Shown here: one piece after another, positions 26,279 to 36,070 of the stretch
Layout: each line of letters opens with the position of its first letter
Position numbering within the stretch: the first letter of the stretch is position 1
Origin: JAISDD01 sp031553935
Lineage (GTDB): Bacteria > Bacillota > Syntrophomonadia > Syntrophomonadales > Syntrophomonadaceae
Assembly: GCA_031553935.1 (NCBI GenBank)
Contig: JAVBKS010000012.1
Coordinates: forward strand, 14,490-78,489
Direction of reading: 5' to 3'
DNA: 64,000 nucleotides
Translations under genes and position numbers: made by a program
The notes under the pieces: generated by a model
Told to the model about the DNA's origin: nothing
The model's input: only the letters and a program-made list of their open reading frames with translations
The model's database searches: none

Positions 26279-28765
26279 CTACTTCTTATCTCCTGTGGGG
26301 ATACGCATACTGTAGAATGAACGATAAACGAATATCAGAGCAATTACAATAAAAGCATATCCGAAGTAAGGGGCAACATCTCTAAATGCAGCTGAGATTG
26401 AAATCTCCATTGCTAGCAAACCAAATAGAGTTGTGAACTTAATTATTGGATTTAATGCAACTGATGAGGTATCTTTGAACGGGTCACCAACTGTATCACC
26501 AACAACAGTAGCTTCATGTAACATGGTGCCTTTTTCTTTTAGATCTACTTCAACTACTTTTTTAGCATTATCCCAGCAACCACCGGCATTAGCCATAAAG
26601 ACCGCTTGGAACAAACCAAAAACTGCTATTGAAATTAAATAGGCAACAAAAAATCCAACCGGTAAATTGCTAGTTGGGGTTTCTATTGAACTAGGTGCAG
26701 ATAGAAAAGCGAAAGCTAGGGCAAAACTGAAAATGACTATAAAAATATTAAACATTCCTGATTGGGCGTATTGGGTACATATTTTCACAACTTCTTTTGA
26801 ATTCTCGGTACTAGCTTGCTGGCTAGCTTTTGATTCTAAATCGATATTGTTTTTAATATACTCTACTGCCCGATAAGCACCTGTAGTAACCGCTTGGGTG
26901 GAAGCTCCGGTAAACCAATAAATAACTGAACCACCACATAAGAAGCCAAGAATTGTATAGGGGTTTAGTAAATTAAGGATTTCTTGAGGTTCAACACCTA
27001 AAACTTGTTGGATAACAAGTATCAATGAGAATATCATTGTAGTTGCGCCAACGACTGCAGTACCAATTAAAACTGGCTTGGCTGTTGCTTTAAATGTATT
27101 TCCAGCTCCATCATTGGCTTCAAGATAGTGCTTGGCTTTTTCGAAATCGGGTTTAAAACCGAAATTCTTTTCGATGCTTTTTTCAATACCTGGTTGTTCT
27201 TCAATCAATGAAAGCTCATAGATTGATTGTGCATTGTCAGTAACCGGACCATAACTGTCAACAGCTATAGTAACTGGTCCCATTCCCAGCATACCAAATG
27301 CAACTAGACCAAAAGCGAACACGGATGGGAAGCTCATGATGGCTTCCAGCCCATAACCGCTGGCATAATAAGCACCAAACATGATAAATACAAACACCAT
27401 GCCGATCCAGAAGCCGCTGAAATTACCGGCTACTAAACCGGATAGAATATTTAGTGAAGGGCCGCCTTCTCGTGATGCTTTTACAACCTCAGCAACATGC
27501 AAGGAATGCGGACTGGTGAAGATTTTCGTAAATTCAGGAATCAAAGCCGCGGCGAGGGTTCCGAAACTTACAATTAGAGACAATATGAACCATAACTTAG
27601 TAAGGGGAGTCACGACTGGAGAGCCTGGCCCAATAATAAAATAGCTTACAGCAAAAGTTACTAGTATCGAAATTATTGAGGTAATCCAAACTAAGCTGGT
27701 TAATGGAGCTTCAAAGTCGAAATCGTCTTTGTTGCCAAAGCGCGATTGACTGTAGGCCTTATTAATGTAAAAAGAAACAATGGATGTAATAACCATGAGA
27801 ACTCTAATAACGAAAATCCAAGTTAACATGGTAGTTTGTAATGCTGGAGCTACAGCTAGTACAATGAAAGTAACCAAAGCTACTCCAGTTACGCCGTAGG
27901 TTTCGAAACCGTCTGCAGTTGGCCCTACGCTATCACCGGCATTATCTCCGCAGCAATCGGCAATAACTCCAGGATTCCGAGGGTCATCTTCTTTGATACC
28001 GAAAACGATTTTCATTAAATCGGCTCCGATGTCAGCAATTTTCGTAAATATTCCTCCGGCAATACGTAGCGCACTTGCTCCTAAGGATTCACCAATCGCA
28101 AAACCAATAAAGCTTGCACCTGCCAAATGGCTAGGGACATATAAGAGGATTATCAGCATCATTATCAATTCAACACAAACTAATAAGACACCGATGCTCA
28201 TTCCGGCATCTAGAGCAATATTAAGCAGTTTTAAGGGCTTTCTTTCTAGAGCGGAAAAAGCAGTGCGGCTATTTGCGAGTGTATTCATTCTAATCCCGTA
28301 CCACGCAACAATGTAAGAGCCTAAGATACCAATAACGGTCCACATAAGAATGAATAAAACGCCACCGGTAGAAGTGTGTTGCAGGAAGCCAAAATAAAAA
28401 GCAATACAAATGCCGATGAAGGCAAATAAAATTGCAATGAATTTTCCTTGCTGAATTAGGTATGTTTTACAAGTTTCATAAATAATTTGGGCTACATCAA
28501 GCATTGATTGATGAGCAGTAAGCTTTCTAACCTTTAAGAACTGGTAATACCCGAACACCATACCGAGCAAACAAACAATTATTCCGAAAAAGAGTAAATT
28601 GTGCTGGCTGGGATGCAATGCAGGGATTACTAAATTTGCTTCGCTTGCGGAAGCCATAAGAGGAGTCGCTAGAATGGTCCCCAGAGTTAAAGCGCTAAGC
28701 ATTAATAGTTTTCTTATAAAACTCGCACCATTTCCAGAGGAAACAAATTGATGACTCAGATTCAC
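26279..28765 (-). CDS. hppA: Membrane-bound ion-pumping pyrophosphatase
   Basis: Couples PPi hydrolysis to H+ (or Na+) export. The 828-residue protein has about 16-17 membrane helices and the PPi-binding acidic motifs DDPRNPGVIADCCGDNAGD and DSYGPVTDNAQS, plus a third near GDPFKDTSSVALNP. In the helix that decides potassium dependence it reads GNTFKATAK, with Lys where K+-dependent enzymes have Ala, so a K+-independent type is expected. The CCGDNAGDSVGPTADGFETY variant differs from the common [20 protein letters not shown] and marks a distinct subgroup. An N-terminal extension includes an extra hydrophobic segment. The start is GTG at 28765 with a weak ribosome site. Confidence 0.92.
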   Translation of the reverse strand: MNLSHQFVSSGNGASFIRKLLMLSALTLGTILATPLMASASEANLVIPALHPSQHNLLFFGIIVCLLGMVFGYYQFLKVRKLTAHQSMLDVAQIIYETCKTYLIQQGKFIAILFAFIGICIAFYFGFLQHTSTGGVLFILMWTVIGILGSYIVAWYGIRMNTLANSRTAFSALERKPLKLLNIALDAGMSIGVLLVCVELIMMLIILLYVPSHLAGASFIGFAIGESLGASALRIAGGIFTKIADIGADLMKIVFGIKEDDPRNPGVIADCCGDNAGDSVGPTADGFETYGVTGVALVTFIVLAVAPALQTTMLTWIFVIRVLMVITSIVSFYINKAYSQSRFGNKDDFDFEAPLTSLVWITSIISILVTFAVSYFIIGPGSPVVTPLTKLWFILSLIVSFGTLAAALIPEFTKIFTSPHSLHVAEVVKASREGGPSLNILSGLVAGNFSGFWIGMVFVFIMFGAYYASGYGLEAIMSFPSVFAFGLVAFGMLGMGPVTIAVDSYGPVTDNAQSIYELSLIEEQPGIEKSIEKNFGFKPDFEKAKHYLEANDGAGNTFKATAKPVLIGTAVVGATTMIFSLILVIQQVLGVEPQEILNLLNPYTILGFLCGGSVIYWFTGASTQAVTTGAYRAVEYIKNNIDLESKASQQASTENSKEVVKICTQYAQSGMFNIFIVIFSFALAFAFLSAPSSIETPTSNLPVGFFVAYLISIAVFGLFQAVFMANAGGCWDNAKKVVEVDLKEKGTMLHEATVVGDTVGDPFKDTSSVALNPIIKFTTLFGLLAMEISISAAFRDVAPYFGYAFIVIALIFVYRSFYSMRIPTGDKK

Positions 28766-29464
28766 TAATTATCAACCCGCTTTCATAATACTATAAGTGA
28801 TGAATAAACTATCATCCTTAAAAATACAAAATTATACAATCGCCATTAGTGTACTAAACAATTATTCCCTCCTTATGCCTCGAGATATACGTTGTATCCT
28901 GAGGTAATATTAATGCAGACAAAAAAACTAACGATGTATTTCTAAACAGGATCAGTAATGCGAGGTTTGCTGTCTGATTAGGATACATTGCAGATTTTCA
29001 ATGTCTACATTGGCTGAGCTATTATTCTGTCTCCATAGTATAACTGAAAAACTGGCTTGAATAAATACTTTTGAAGAAAATCATACCTTTAAATCTATAT
29101 TTTAAGCTATTGTCCTTAGGAAAGGTTTATGCAAATAATGAAGTATTAAGGAAAGCAAAAATATTTGAACAATTATTCATGACTAAAAGTTGGCCAGCTA
29201 ATAATTGGCATTTATAATTGGAATTTAATGGCTATTGCTATCAAACTGTGAAGTTTTCGATACTGAATATGATAGCTGCTTTTATATCTCTTAGATATTT
29301 ATTATAATAATTAGATTGATATGAAATAAATACTTGAAGGATAATTATCTGTTTTATTGAATACAAGTAATAATGGTTTATGAAGTTAACGAAATACTTT
29401 TGAATATATTTAGTAGCTGCTTGGTGAATTTTGATTCGGATCAATAGAATGTGGAGGCGATAAA
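28766..29464. other. Long intergenic region upstream of hppA
   Basis: About 700 bp with no supported gene. A short inverted repeat (CCTC...GAGG around ATATAC/GTAT) lies near 28875-28905. The leftward leader of hppA and the rightward promoter of the 29465 gene must be here. Confidence 0.45.
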
Positions 29465-29869
29465 ATGAAAAACAGATGGGGCAAAGGTGATCCTGTAAAT
29501 CTATCAGATTTATTGCGAATTACCCCTATAGCTAATGAGATTATGCAATTAAGTGAAGAACTGGGCATAACAACTAATGATCTTATGTGGATTGTTAATC
29601 AGATAATTGATAATAGCGAAGGGGACATTACTAATTTTGATAAGGTTTTGGAATCCGGGAGCCCGGATCTTGTTAATGATGCAGTTTGGGAAGAGCTTGA
29701 ACTTGAGGCTTTAGATGAATGCTTAAGAGCCGTTAAATATATGATCAATGTTAAAATCAATAGTAATGGCAAATTTCCTGAAATTGGTTTCAAGGCCGGA
29801 ATTAATGAGAAGGAAGATATATTATCTTTTTTTGAAATGATTGTTGAAATGTTGGAAAAAATTGAATAA
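29465..29869 (+). CDS. Hypothetical 134-aa acidic protein
   Basis: A soluble, Glu/Asp-rich protein with mostly helical prediction (ITPIANEIMQLSEELGITTNDLMWIVNQI; LEALDECLRAVKYM) and no signal or membrane segment. A GGAGGCG ribosome site precedes the ATG. The phrase 'SEELGITTNDLMWIVNQI' has the look of a small three-helix bundle. No family is recognised. It stands alone and ends near a strong hairpin terminator. Confidence 0.65.
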   Translation: MKNRWGKGDPVNLSDLLRITPIANEIMQLSEELGITTNDLMWIVNQIIDNSEGDITNFDKVLESGSPDLVNDAVWEELELEALDECLRAVKYMINVKINSNGKFPEIGFKAGINEKEDILSFFEMIVEMLEKIE

Positions 29870-29938
29870 GCATAGGCAAATTCGATAATGTAGGTTATAA
29901 TATTAAGTAGACGTTCTTAAATCAAGAGAATTATCAAT

Positions 29939-29975
29939 AAGAGTCTTGAGAATTAAAGTTTGACAAGACTCTTTT
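29939..29975 (+). terminator. Terminator after the 134-aa protein gene
   Basis: AAGAGTCTTG pairs with CAAGACTCTT across a 15-nt loop and is followed by TTT. Confidence 0.75.
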
Positions 29976-30010
29976 CGATATTAATAGAGTATAAAGAGGA
30001 GGGATGTTAT

Positions 30011-30088
30011 TTGATAAATGTTTGGAACCAGCTAATGTTAGACGAAGTCTTAGCAGCTATCGGCCTAGAACATATTGAAGACGAATAA
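30011..30088 (+). CDS. Possible 25-aa microprotein
   Basis: TTG at 30011 follows a strong AGGAGG (29996-30001) by 9 nt and opens a 25-codon frame, start INVWNQLMLDEVLAAIGL and an acidic end (EHIEDE), stop TAA at 30086-30088. It lies between two terminator hairpins (29939-29975 and 30104-30142), so it looks like a separate tiny transcript. It would form one amphipathic helix. It is too short to judge by sequence alone. Confidence 0.4.
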   Translation: MINVWNQLMLDEVLAAIGLEHIEDE

Positions 30089-30103
30089 TTGATTAGGATA
30101 AGA

Positions 30104-30142
30104 AAATTTGAGAGGTTTGAAAAGCTCTCATTTTGCATTTTT
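30104..30142 (+). terminator. Terminator after the 25-aa frame
   Basis: AAATTTGAGAG pairs with CTCTCATTTTG (one mismatch) followed by CATTTTT. Confidence 0.6.
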
Positions 30143-30150
30143 GGGTATTA

Positions 30151-30879
30151 TTAATTAGCTCCTTCAAGATTCAGCAATTCGCTTACTTTTACGAATTCAA
30201 ATCCTTTGGCTTTCAATTCTTTTAAGATTTCAGGTAATGCTTGATCGGTTTGTTTGCAGGTATCACTTGCGTGCATGAGGATTATATCCCCTGCCTTACA
30301 TTTGCTAATTACTCGCGAAGAAATTGTATTTATCCCAGGATTCATCCAATCTAGAGAGTCTAAGCTCCACTGTATAACTTTATAGTTTTGCGACTGGATT
30401 GCATCAATAACCGTATTACTATAATCACCATTAGGTGTGCGTATAAGGTTAGCTTCAACTCCGGTAACATCCTTAATAATTTCATGCGCTTTTGACAATT
30501 CAGAAACAATTTCTTCGTGTCCTATCGTGCTAAGATTAATATGGCGGTATCCATGACTGCCTATTTCATGGCCATCTTCTAATATCCTTTTAGCGATTTC
30601 GGGATATTGTTTGACCCAAGGACCGGACAAGAAAAAAGTGCAGCGAATATCATTGGCTTTCAAAATATCAAGTACCGGTAATGGAGTTTTATTTCCCCAG
30701 CTTATATCGAAGGTCAAAGCAATTTTGGGTTCACTGGTTTTAACTTCGAATATCGGCTTTTGTTTGTTGTAGCCTTGCACATACATGGCACTAGAACCCA
30801 CAAGCATTAATGCCACTAGGCCGATCAATAAATACTTGGTTTTAAGTTGAATGTGGTAGAAACCAATAAATCTATTCAT
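30151..30879 (-). CDS. Polysaccharide deacetylase (PdaB-like)
   Basis: A 242-residue membrane-anchored NodB-type deacetylase. One N-terminal helix (about 15-35) precedes the catalytic domain with the Asp motif KIALTFDISWG, the metal-binding HxxxH motif SHGYRH and the RTPNGDYS segment that carries the conserved Arg. The sequence and length fit the PdaB family used during cortex formation in sporulation. Note FDISW in place of the frequent FDDGP. Confidence 0.88.
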   Translation of the reverse strand: MNRFIGFYHIQLKTKYLLIGLVALMLVGSSAMYVQGYNKQKPIFEVKTSEPKIALTFDISWGNKTPLPVLDILKANDIRCTFFLSGPWVKQYPEIAKRILEDGHEIGSHGYRHINLSTIGHEEIVSELSKAHEIIKDVTGVEANLIRTPNGDYSNTVIDAIQSQNYKVIQWSLDSLDWMNPGINTISSRVISKCKAGDIILMHASDTCKQTDQALPEILKELKAKGFEFVKVSELLNLEGAN

Positions 30880-31040
30880 TTACAATCACCTCACTAAAAT
30901 CTATTAGTTTTCAGCTGCAATTATACATTTTTTGTTTTGACCAGATGCTAGCGACGAAATAAATTACAATAACAGGTTTTTTTTACATATTTGAATGGTT
31001 TTATACGGACCATATCGTTAATCGTTTGGGATTCTTTTAG

Positions 31041-31069
31041 TTGCATTTATTATGCATCCAAGGTATAAT
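31041..31069 (+). promoter_or_regulatory. Promoter for tRNA-Val
   Basis: TTGCAT, 17 bp, then a perfect TATAAT, 12 bp before the tRNA 5' end. Confidence 0.75.
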
Positions 31070-31080
31070 CAACTTGGTTC

Positions 31081-31155
31081 GGGTCGTTAACTCAGTGGGA
31101 GAGTGCTTCCTTGACACGGAAGAAGTCACAAGTTCAAATCTTGTACGACCCACCA
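31081..31155 (+). tRNA. tRNA-Val (anticodon GAC), CCA encoded
   Basis: Acceptor GGGTCGT pairs with ACGACCC; D arm with AACTCAGTGGGAG; anticodon stem CTTCC/GGAAG around TTGACAC (anticodon GAC); T arm ACAAG-TTCAAAT-CTTGT; discriminator A; genomic CCA at 31153-31155. Confidence 0.95.
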
Positions 31156-31170
31156 TAATAGCAAAGATTT

Positions 31171-31197
31171 ACCGGAGTTTATTGGCTCCGGTTTTTT
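31171..31197 (+). terminator. Terminator after tRNA-Val
   Basis: ACCGGAG pairs with CTCCGGT around an 8-nt loop, then TTTTTT. Confidence 0.85.
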
Positions 31198-31716
31198 AAT
31201 TGAGTAATTACACCTCGCGTTTTTCCACCCGAGATAAAATTTCATACTGATAAAGCTTTATTTGCAATGACTGAAATTAAGTAATTGATCGCAAATTTTT
31301 TTCACCTAGCAACACGCCAATTATTGCCGAGATAACGTCTTATCTTCCTGTTATTAGTTGGGAGCCTCTACTATTTGTGTACTAAAATTGAAAAAATTGC
31401 ATTATTGATATTTAAGAAAAAATCGAAAACTAATATATGAAATCATCAGATTTCTAATTACATACTATATTTGTATAAATTATTGACGAATAGATTCGTC
31501 TAGAATTTATACCGCAACTAACGGTAGTTCAAGACATCTTTATATGTCTTTGCCAAGACTTGGTGCCTTTTAAACATAACCTTATTTATTAACCAAGTGC
31601 CCTGAGGGTATCAGCTTTAAGGTAATATTTGATAGGCGAATTAGGATTACACAGTATTGAATAAGGGCTTAATCGCAAACATATAATAAATTTAACACCG
31701 TTGCAGGAGGCTAATT
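31198..31716. other. Leader region upstream of ytxC-thrS, possible structured RNA
   Basis: No gene is seen. A candidate promoter TTGACG ... TTATAC is near 31482-31512 (18-bp spacer), followed by several hairpins: AAGACAT/ATGTCTT near 31535-31556 and CCAAG/CTTGG just after. No T-box core (GGGTGGxACCGCG) is present although thrS lies downstream. Known riboswitch consensus motifs that I tried to match do not fit. Confidence 0.4.
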
Positions 31717-32646
31717 ATGCCCTACGAATTTCTCATAAGGACAAATTTACAGAAAAGAAAATTTGAAATTAACTTGCGTGAGAGCCTTAGCTGGTTTCAT
31801 GAAAAGAACCTTCCATTAATGATATCAACTGAAATAAATGATAATCAACAATCTTATGCAATAAATATTACTTTTGATGAAGAAACCATCGATAGCTTTT
31901 TTTGCTATGAAGACATCATACAAATAATAAAATATCAAATTGCAGAGGCCCTGGCAGATCACATTGTTGATGAATGGGAAGAGGATCTTTTGTGTAAAGA
32001 GATTAATAAGCATTATAGGCAAAATCCTGTAGAAATTAGGGCTAGAGTACTTGAAAATGCTTTAGACATTGTAAGAAGTGTAAATCAAAATGATAGCTTA
32101 AGTTTACTATTTAATTATGGCCGCAAAAAAAGAATCAGCCAAAAATTACTAAAGTACATGGAAGAAAACTCCAAAATATTTATCGAAGGCTTTATAGTTT
32201 TTAATCTGCGCGAGTATTTAGCCGAGTTAAGATATGCTGCTGAGGTAGCGTTTCAAGAAATTGAAAATGAAAAAGAATACCATGATTTCATCAATTTGCT
32301 TCGCCACTTCGTAGATACCCAAGATTCTAAAATTGCGGAAATTAACTTGTTAATGGCGGGCAAAGGCAAATATTTTATCTGGGATGCAAGAGGGGTCGAG
32401 ATCAAAGAAAAACTGATGAGCCATTATCTTAATGAGATATTACTAAATGAAGTAAGCTTAGATGATGTCTTAGTGAGCATACTAATTTCCTTATCTCCAG
32501 ATAGAATTATTATCCATAACAGTAATTATAAGAAAAGTGACGACAATGATCCGGTTAACATGATAAGAAATGTTTTTCAAGAAAAGATAGTTGATTGTTA
32601 TAATTGCGATAAATGTTTGGCCTTCCAAGAATCATTTAATATTTGA
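31717..32646 (+). CDS. ytxC: Putative sporulation protein YtxC
   Basis: A 309-residue cytoplasmic protein matching the YtxC-like family, found only in spore formers and of unknown function. The central NFGRKKRISQKLLKYM-type region (here YGRKKRIS), the middle FINLLRHFVDTQ and the end VDCYNCDKCLAF with a CxxC are as expected. The gene sits directly upstream of thrS, the same order as ytxC-thrS in Bacillus subtilis, which supports the call. GCAGGAGG precedes the ATG. Confidence 0.85.
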   Translation: MPYEFLIRTNLQKRKFEINLRESLSWFHEKNLPLMISTEINDNQQSYAINITFDEETIDSFFCYEDIIQIIKYQIAEALADHIVDEWEEDLLCKEINKHYRQNPVEIRARVLENALDIVRSVNQNDSLSLLFNYGRKKRISQKLLKYMEENSKIFIEGFIVFNLREYLAELRYAAEVAFQEIENEKEYHDFINLLRHFVDTQDSKIAEINLLMAGKGKYFIWDARGVEIKEKLMSHYLNEILLNEVSLDDVLVSILISLSPDRIIIHNSNYKKSDDNDPVNMIRNVFQEKIVDCYNCDKCLAFQESFNI

Positions 32647-32865
32647 TTCATTATTTATCAATAATTATAAGTATGTACGCACCCCCCATTTCTTGCTCCC
32701 TAAATAATAATCTGCTATATTCTTAACAATCATTATCACTAACAATTTGAATTTTCATCTATGCAAGCAGACTTCCTTGGAATTAAGCTAAAGGTTAGTG
32801 ATATGGTTTTATATGATAATCGTATAAACTAAACCTATGGCATTGAAGTTCAAGGAGGGTATATT

Positions 32866-34782
32866 TTGTTAACAATTACTTTTAAAGACGGTAATAATCG
32901 AGAGTATGAAGAGGGTATCTCACTATATCAAATTGCTCAGGACCTTAGTAAAAAACTCGCCAGTAATGCGGTTGTTGCATTATTTAATGATGTTTTGACC
33001 GATATGAATGCTGTGATTACAACAGACGGCAAAGTAGAGTTTTTCACCATAGATGACCCCATTGCTCTTGAAGTATATAGACACACAACCTCACATATTA
33101 TGGCTCAAGCCGTAAAGAGATTATGGCCGGAAACCCTTGTAGCAATTGGCCCGGCAATCGATAAGGGGTTTTATTATGATTTTGACAGTTCACATACCTT
33201 TACCCCAGATGATTTTAAACTCATTGAAGAAGAGATGCAAAAGATAATCAAAGCAGATTATCCAATTGTAAGAAAAGAGTATTCCCGAGAAGAAGCACTG
33301 ACATATTTTAAGAATTTGGGTGAGCATTATAAAACTGAATTAATTGAAGGTTTAGACGAAAACGCAGTGATTTCGCTTTATGAACAGGAGGATTTTGTTG
33401 ACCTTTGTGCTGGGCCTCACCTGCCATCAACCGGCAGAGTAAAAGCCTATAAATTAATGAGCTTGGCGGGGGCATATTGGCGCGGCAACGAAAACAACCA
33501 AATGCTGCAGAGGATTTATGCGACTTCTTATCCGAAGAAAAGTGCTTTGGATGATTATATTAATAAACTTGAGGAAGCTAAGAAAAGGGATCATCGTAAG
33601 CTCGGTAGGGAACTGGGATTGTTCGTGCTTTTGGAAGAGGGGCCGGGATTTCCGTTCTTCTTACCAAAAGGTATGGTAATTAGAAATGAATTAGAGCGAT
33701 ATTGGCGTGAAGAACACAGGAAAGCCGGTTATGATGAAATTAGAACCCCCATAATACTTAATCAGCAATTGTGGGAGCAATCAGGTCATTGGGATCATTA
33801 TCAAGAAAACATGTATTTTACTGAAATTGATGAAGGCAGCTATGCAGTCAAACCGATGAATTGTCCCGGGGGAATGCTCGTATATAAGCAAAACGCACAT
33901 AGTTACCGAGAATTTCCTATGCGGGTAGGGGAAATTGGTTTGGTTCATAGGCATGAAAAGTCTGGAGTTTTGCATGGATTAATGCGAGTAAGAGCCTTTA
34001 CCCAGGATGATGCTCATATTTTTATGCTGCCTGATCAAGTCATTACAGAAATCAAAGCAGTTATCGACCTTATAGATATTTTCTACCGAAAATTTGGCTT
34101 TAGATACTCTGTGGAGCTTTCAACCAAACCGGAAAAATCAATGGGATCTGAAGAGATGTGGAATAAAGCCACTGATTCATTAGCACAGGCGCTGAATGAA
34201 AAAGGTATGGAATACCAAATAAATCCTGGTGATGGAGCCTTTTATGGCCCCAAAATAGATTACCACTTGAAAGACTCTCTAGATAGAACCTGGCAATGTG
34301 GGACTATACAGCTGGATTTTCAGATGCCGGAGAAATTTGATCTTAACTATATAGGCGAAGACGGCAATAAGCATCGCCCTGTAATGATTCATAGAGTAAT
34401 TTACGGCAGTATTGAGCGATTTATTGGAATTTTGACTGAGCATTTTGCTGGAGCATTTCCAACTTGGTTAGCCCCTGTCCAAGCTAAAATCATTCCCGTG
34501 TCAGAGCATTACCATGATTATGCGAAAACGATTTATGAAAAACTATTCAATGAGAACATACGCTGTGAACTTGATAACAGGAACGAGAAACTAGGCTATA
34601 AAATAAGAGATGGGCAAATGCAAAAAATCCCCTATTTATTAATTGTAGGAGCGAAGGAAGAAGAGAATAATTCCATAGCTGTAAGACATAGAAAACTTGG
34701 TGAATTAGGATCAATGACAGGTGAAGAATTCATTAGTCGAATTAGTATAGAAATACGCGATCGGGTTTTGACAAATGAGTGA
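32866..34782 (+). CDS. thrS: Threonyl-tRNA synthetase
   Basis: A 638-residue class II synthetase of full length: N-terminal TGS domain (1-62), editing domain with the HxxxH motif HTTSHIMAQA and CAGPH, catalytic core with MNCPGGM and the zinc-binding Cys/His residues, and the anticodon-binding domain from about residue 535 (PVSEHYHDYA). The start is TTG at 32866 after AAGGAGGG. No Thr T-box leader is visible in the 220 bp upstream. Confidence 0.96.
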   Translation: MLTITFKDGNNREYEEGISLYQIAQDLSKKLASNAVVALFNDVLTDMNAVITTDGKVEFFTIDDPIALEVYRHTTSHIMAQAVKRLWPETLVAIGPAIDKGFYYDFDSSHTFTPDDFKLIEEEMQKIIKADYPIVRKEYSREEALTYFKNLGEHYKTELIEGLDENAVISLYEQEDFVDLCAGPHLPSTGRVKAYKLMSLAGAYWRGNENNQMLQRIYATSYPKKSALDDYINKLEEAKKRDHRKLGRELGLFVLLEEGPGFPFFLPKGMVIRNELERYWREEHRKAGYDEIRTPIILNQQLWEQSGHWDHYQENMYFTEIDEGSYAVKPMNCPGGMLVYKQNAHSYREFPMRVGEIGLVHRHEKSGVLHGLMRVRAFTQDDAHIFMLPDQVITEIKAVIDLIDIFYRKFGFRYSVELSTKPEKSMGSEEMWNKATDSLAQALNEKGMEYQINPGDGAFYGPKIDYHLKDSLDRTWQCGTIQLDFQMPEKFDLNYIGEDGNKHRPVMIHRVIYGSIERFIGILTEHFAGAFPTWLAPVQAKIIPVSEHYHDYAKTIYEKLFNENIRCELDNRNEKLGYKIRDGQMQKIPYLLIVGAKEEENNSIAVRHRKLGELGSMTGEEFISRISIEIRDRVLTNE

Positions 34783-34800
34783 GCATCATAATCCTGGCAA

Positions 34801-35910
34801 TCATACTGCTACCTGATTGCCGCCTAATTTTTTCGCACCATACAGTAGTTTATCTGCCCTTTGAACGAGCGAATAAGCATTATCGAAGAAACTAGATTGA
34901 GCGACGCCAAAACTTATGGTTATCTTAAGCCCATTAACGAACTGGTGTCGCTCGACTATTTCCCGTAAATGCTCTGCTAGAATTGCCGCTTGCTTAGATT
35001 CAGTCAAGGGCAGCAAGAGAATGAATTCATCCCCACCCCAGCGCGCAAAAATATCTTGCTCTCGGATTTCATTATTAATCAAAGAAACGAAACTACTTAA
35101 TACTTCATCACCAACCAAATGGCCATAGGTGTCATTAATGATTTTGAAGTTGTCTAGATCTAAAACTATTATCGAAAAAACCGATAGATTATAATTGGCG
35201 ATTGCTATCCACTCCGCAATGATATCATCAAAACGCCAGCGGTTCATACATCCGGTAAGCTTATCTATAGAAGATCTGTCTTCAGCAATTTTTTGCTCAA
35301 TAAACTGCTTGTACTGGCGTTTCTCTAAAATAAAGCTGTGAACTAGGGTAAACAGCACGGCTAGAGCCAAATAAATCGAACACTTCATAAGAAGCATGTG
35401 ATTTACGAAATTTAATAAATAGATTTCGAATAGGGCAAAGATTATGAGCATTATCAGGGAATTCAAAACTGTTTGCATAAAATGTCTGAGACTAAGAATC
35501 ATACAGCATATTATTAAAAAAGAACCAAAAAACTCAAGGGGGAACAAATTGACTTTCTGCAGTTTGATATTAACTAAGTAGCTTAAGAAAAGAGCATGGT
35601 AAAAAAACAAGATAAAATAGGTGGCGATTTTTTGGTTCTTAATATCATGCAATAAAATGAAATAAATGATAGCATAACTGAAGATGAAAAAACGAGATAG
35701 TAATGAAAAGTATATTGAAGACATATGCATTAATAGATAGCTATCCCCAATAAAAACTTTAGCGAAACCAAGCAAGTAAATTATACCTAATATCAATAAT
35801 AAATACTTGTTGATCAAACTATTCTGGGCAGTAAATTTGGATTGGAATTCTTCTTCTTGGTAGAAGCTAATAGAGTTAGATATTTTATATATGTACGAAT
35901 CACTTTTCAT
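34801..35910 (-). CDS. Membrane-bound diguanylate cyclase (GGDEF)
   Basis: A 369-residue protein with about six predicted membrane helices in residues 40-200 (a 6TM sensor-like module), then a GGDEF domain with DLDNFKIINDTYGHLVGD and ARWGGDEF. The active-site signature is intact, so it probably makes cyclic di-GMP. No RxxD inhibitory site was looked for in detail. The ATG at 35910 is chosen because AAGGA lies 7 nt upstream; the longer frame from 35970 lacks one. It is convergent with thrS, with the stops 19 bp apart. Confidence 0.88.
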   Translation of the reverse strand: MKSDSYIYKISNSISFYQEEEFQSKFTAQNSLINKYLLLILGIIYLLGFAKVFIGDSYLLMHMSSIYFSLLSRFFIFSYAIIYFILLHDIKNQKIATYFILFFYHALFLSYLVNIKLQKVNLFPLEFFGSFLIICCMILSLRHFMQTVLNSLIMLIIFALFEIYLLNFVNHMLLMKCSIYLALAVLFTLVHSFILEKRQYKQFIEQKIAEDRSSIDKLTGCMNRWRFDDIIAEWIAIANYNLSVFSIIVLDLDNFKIINDTYGHLVGDEVLSSFVSLINNEIREQDIFARWGGDEFILLLPLTESKQAAILAEHLREIVERHQFVNGLKITISFGVAQSSFFDNAYSLVQRADKLLYGAKKLGGNQVAV

Positions 35911-36033
35911 TGCAGTATCCTTATTATAGAATGTCAAAGTAAAATGATTTAGGATAGCGAGATATTTCAACTAATTTTGTTTGAAGAATAGCATTTATGT
36001 CAAGCTTTAATTCAATTTCGCAGATATTTTTGC

Positions 36034-36062
36034 TTGAAAAGCGATTGTGCTTATGCTAGAAT
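36034..36062 (+). promoter_or_regulatory. Promoter of the infC-rpmI-rplT operon
   Basis: TTGAAA, 17 bp ending in TGC, TAGAAT. Confidence 0.7.
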
Positions 36063-36070
36063 CTATTTGT

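Noticed and set aside
29241..29444. A 67-codon minus-strand frame
   Set aside because: Very AT-rich, no ribosome site, Ile/Tyr-rich product with no pattern.
32647..32865. Possible T-box upstream of thrS
   Set aside because: No GGGTGGxACCGCG core or terminator/antiterminator pair was found in the 220 bp.
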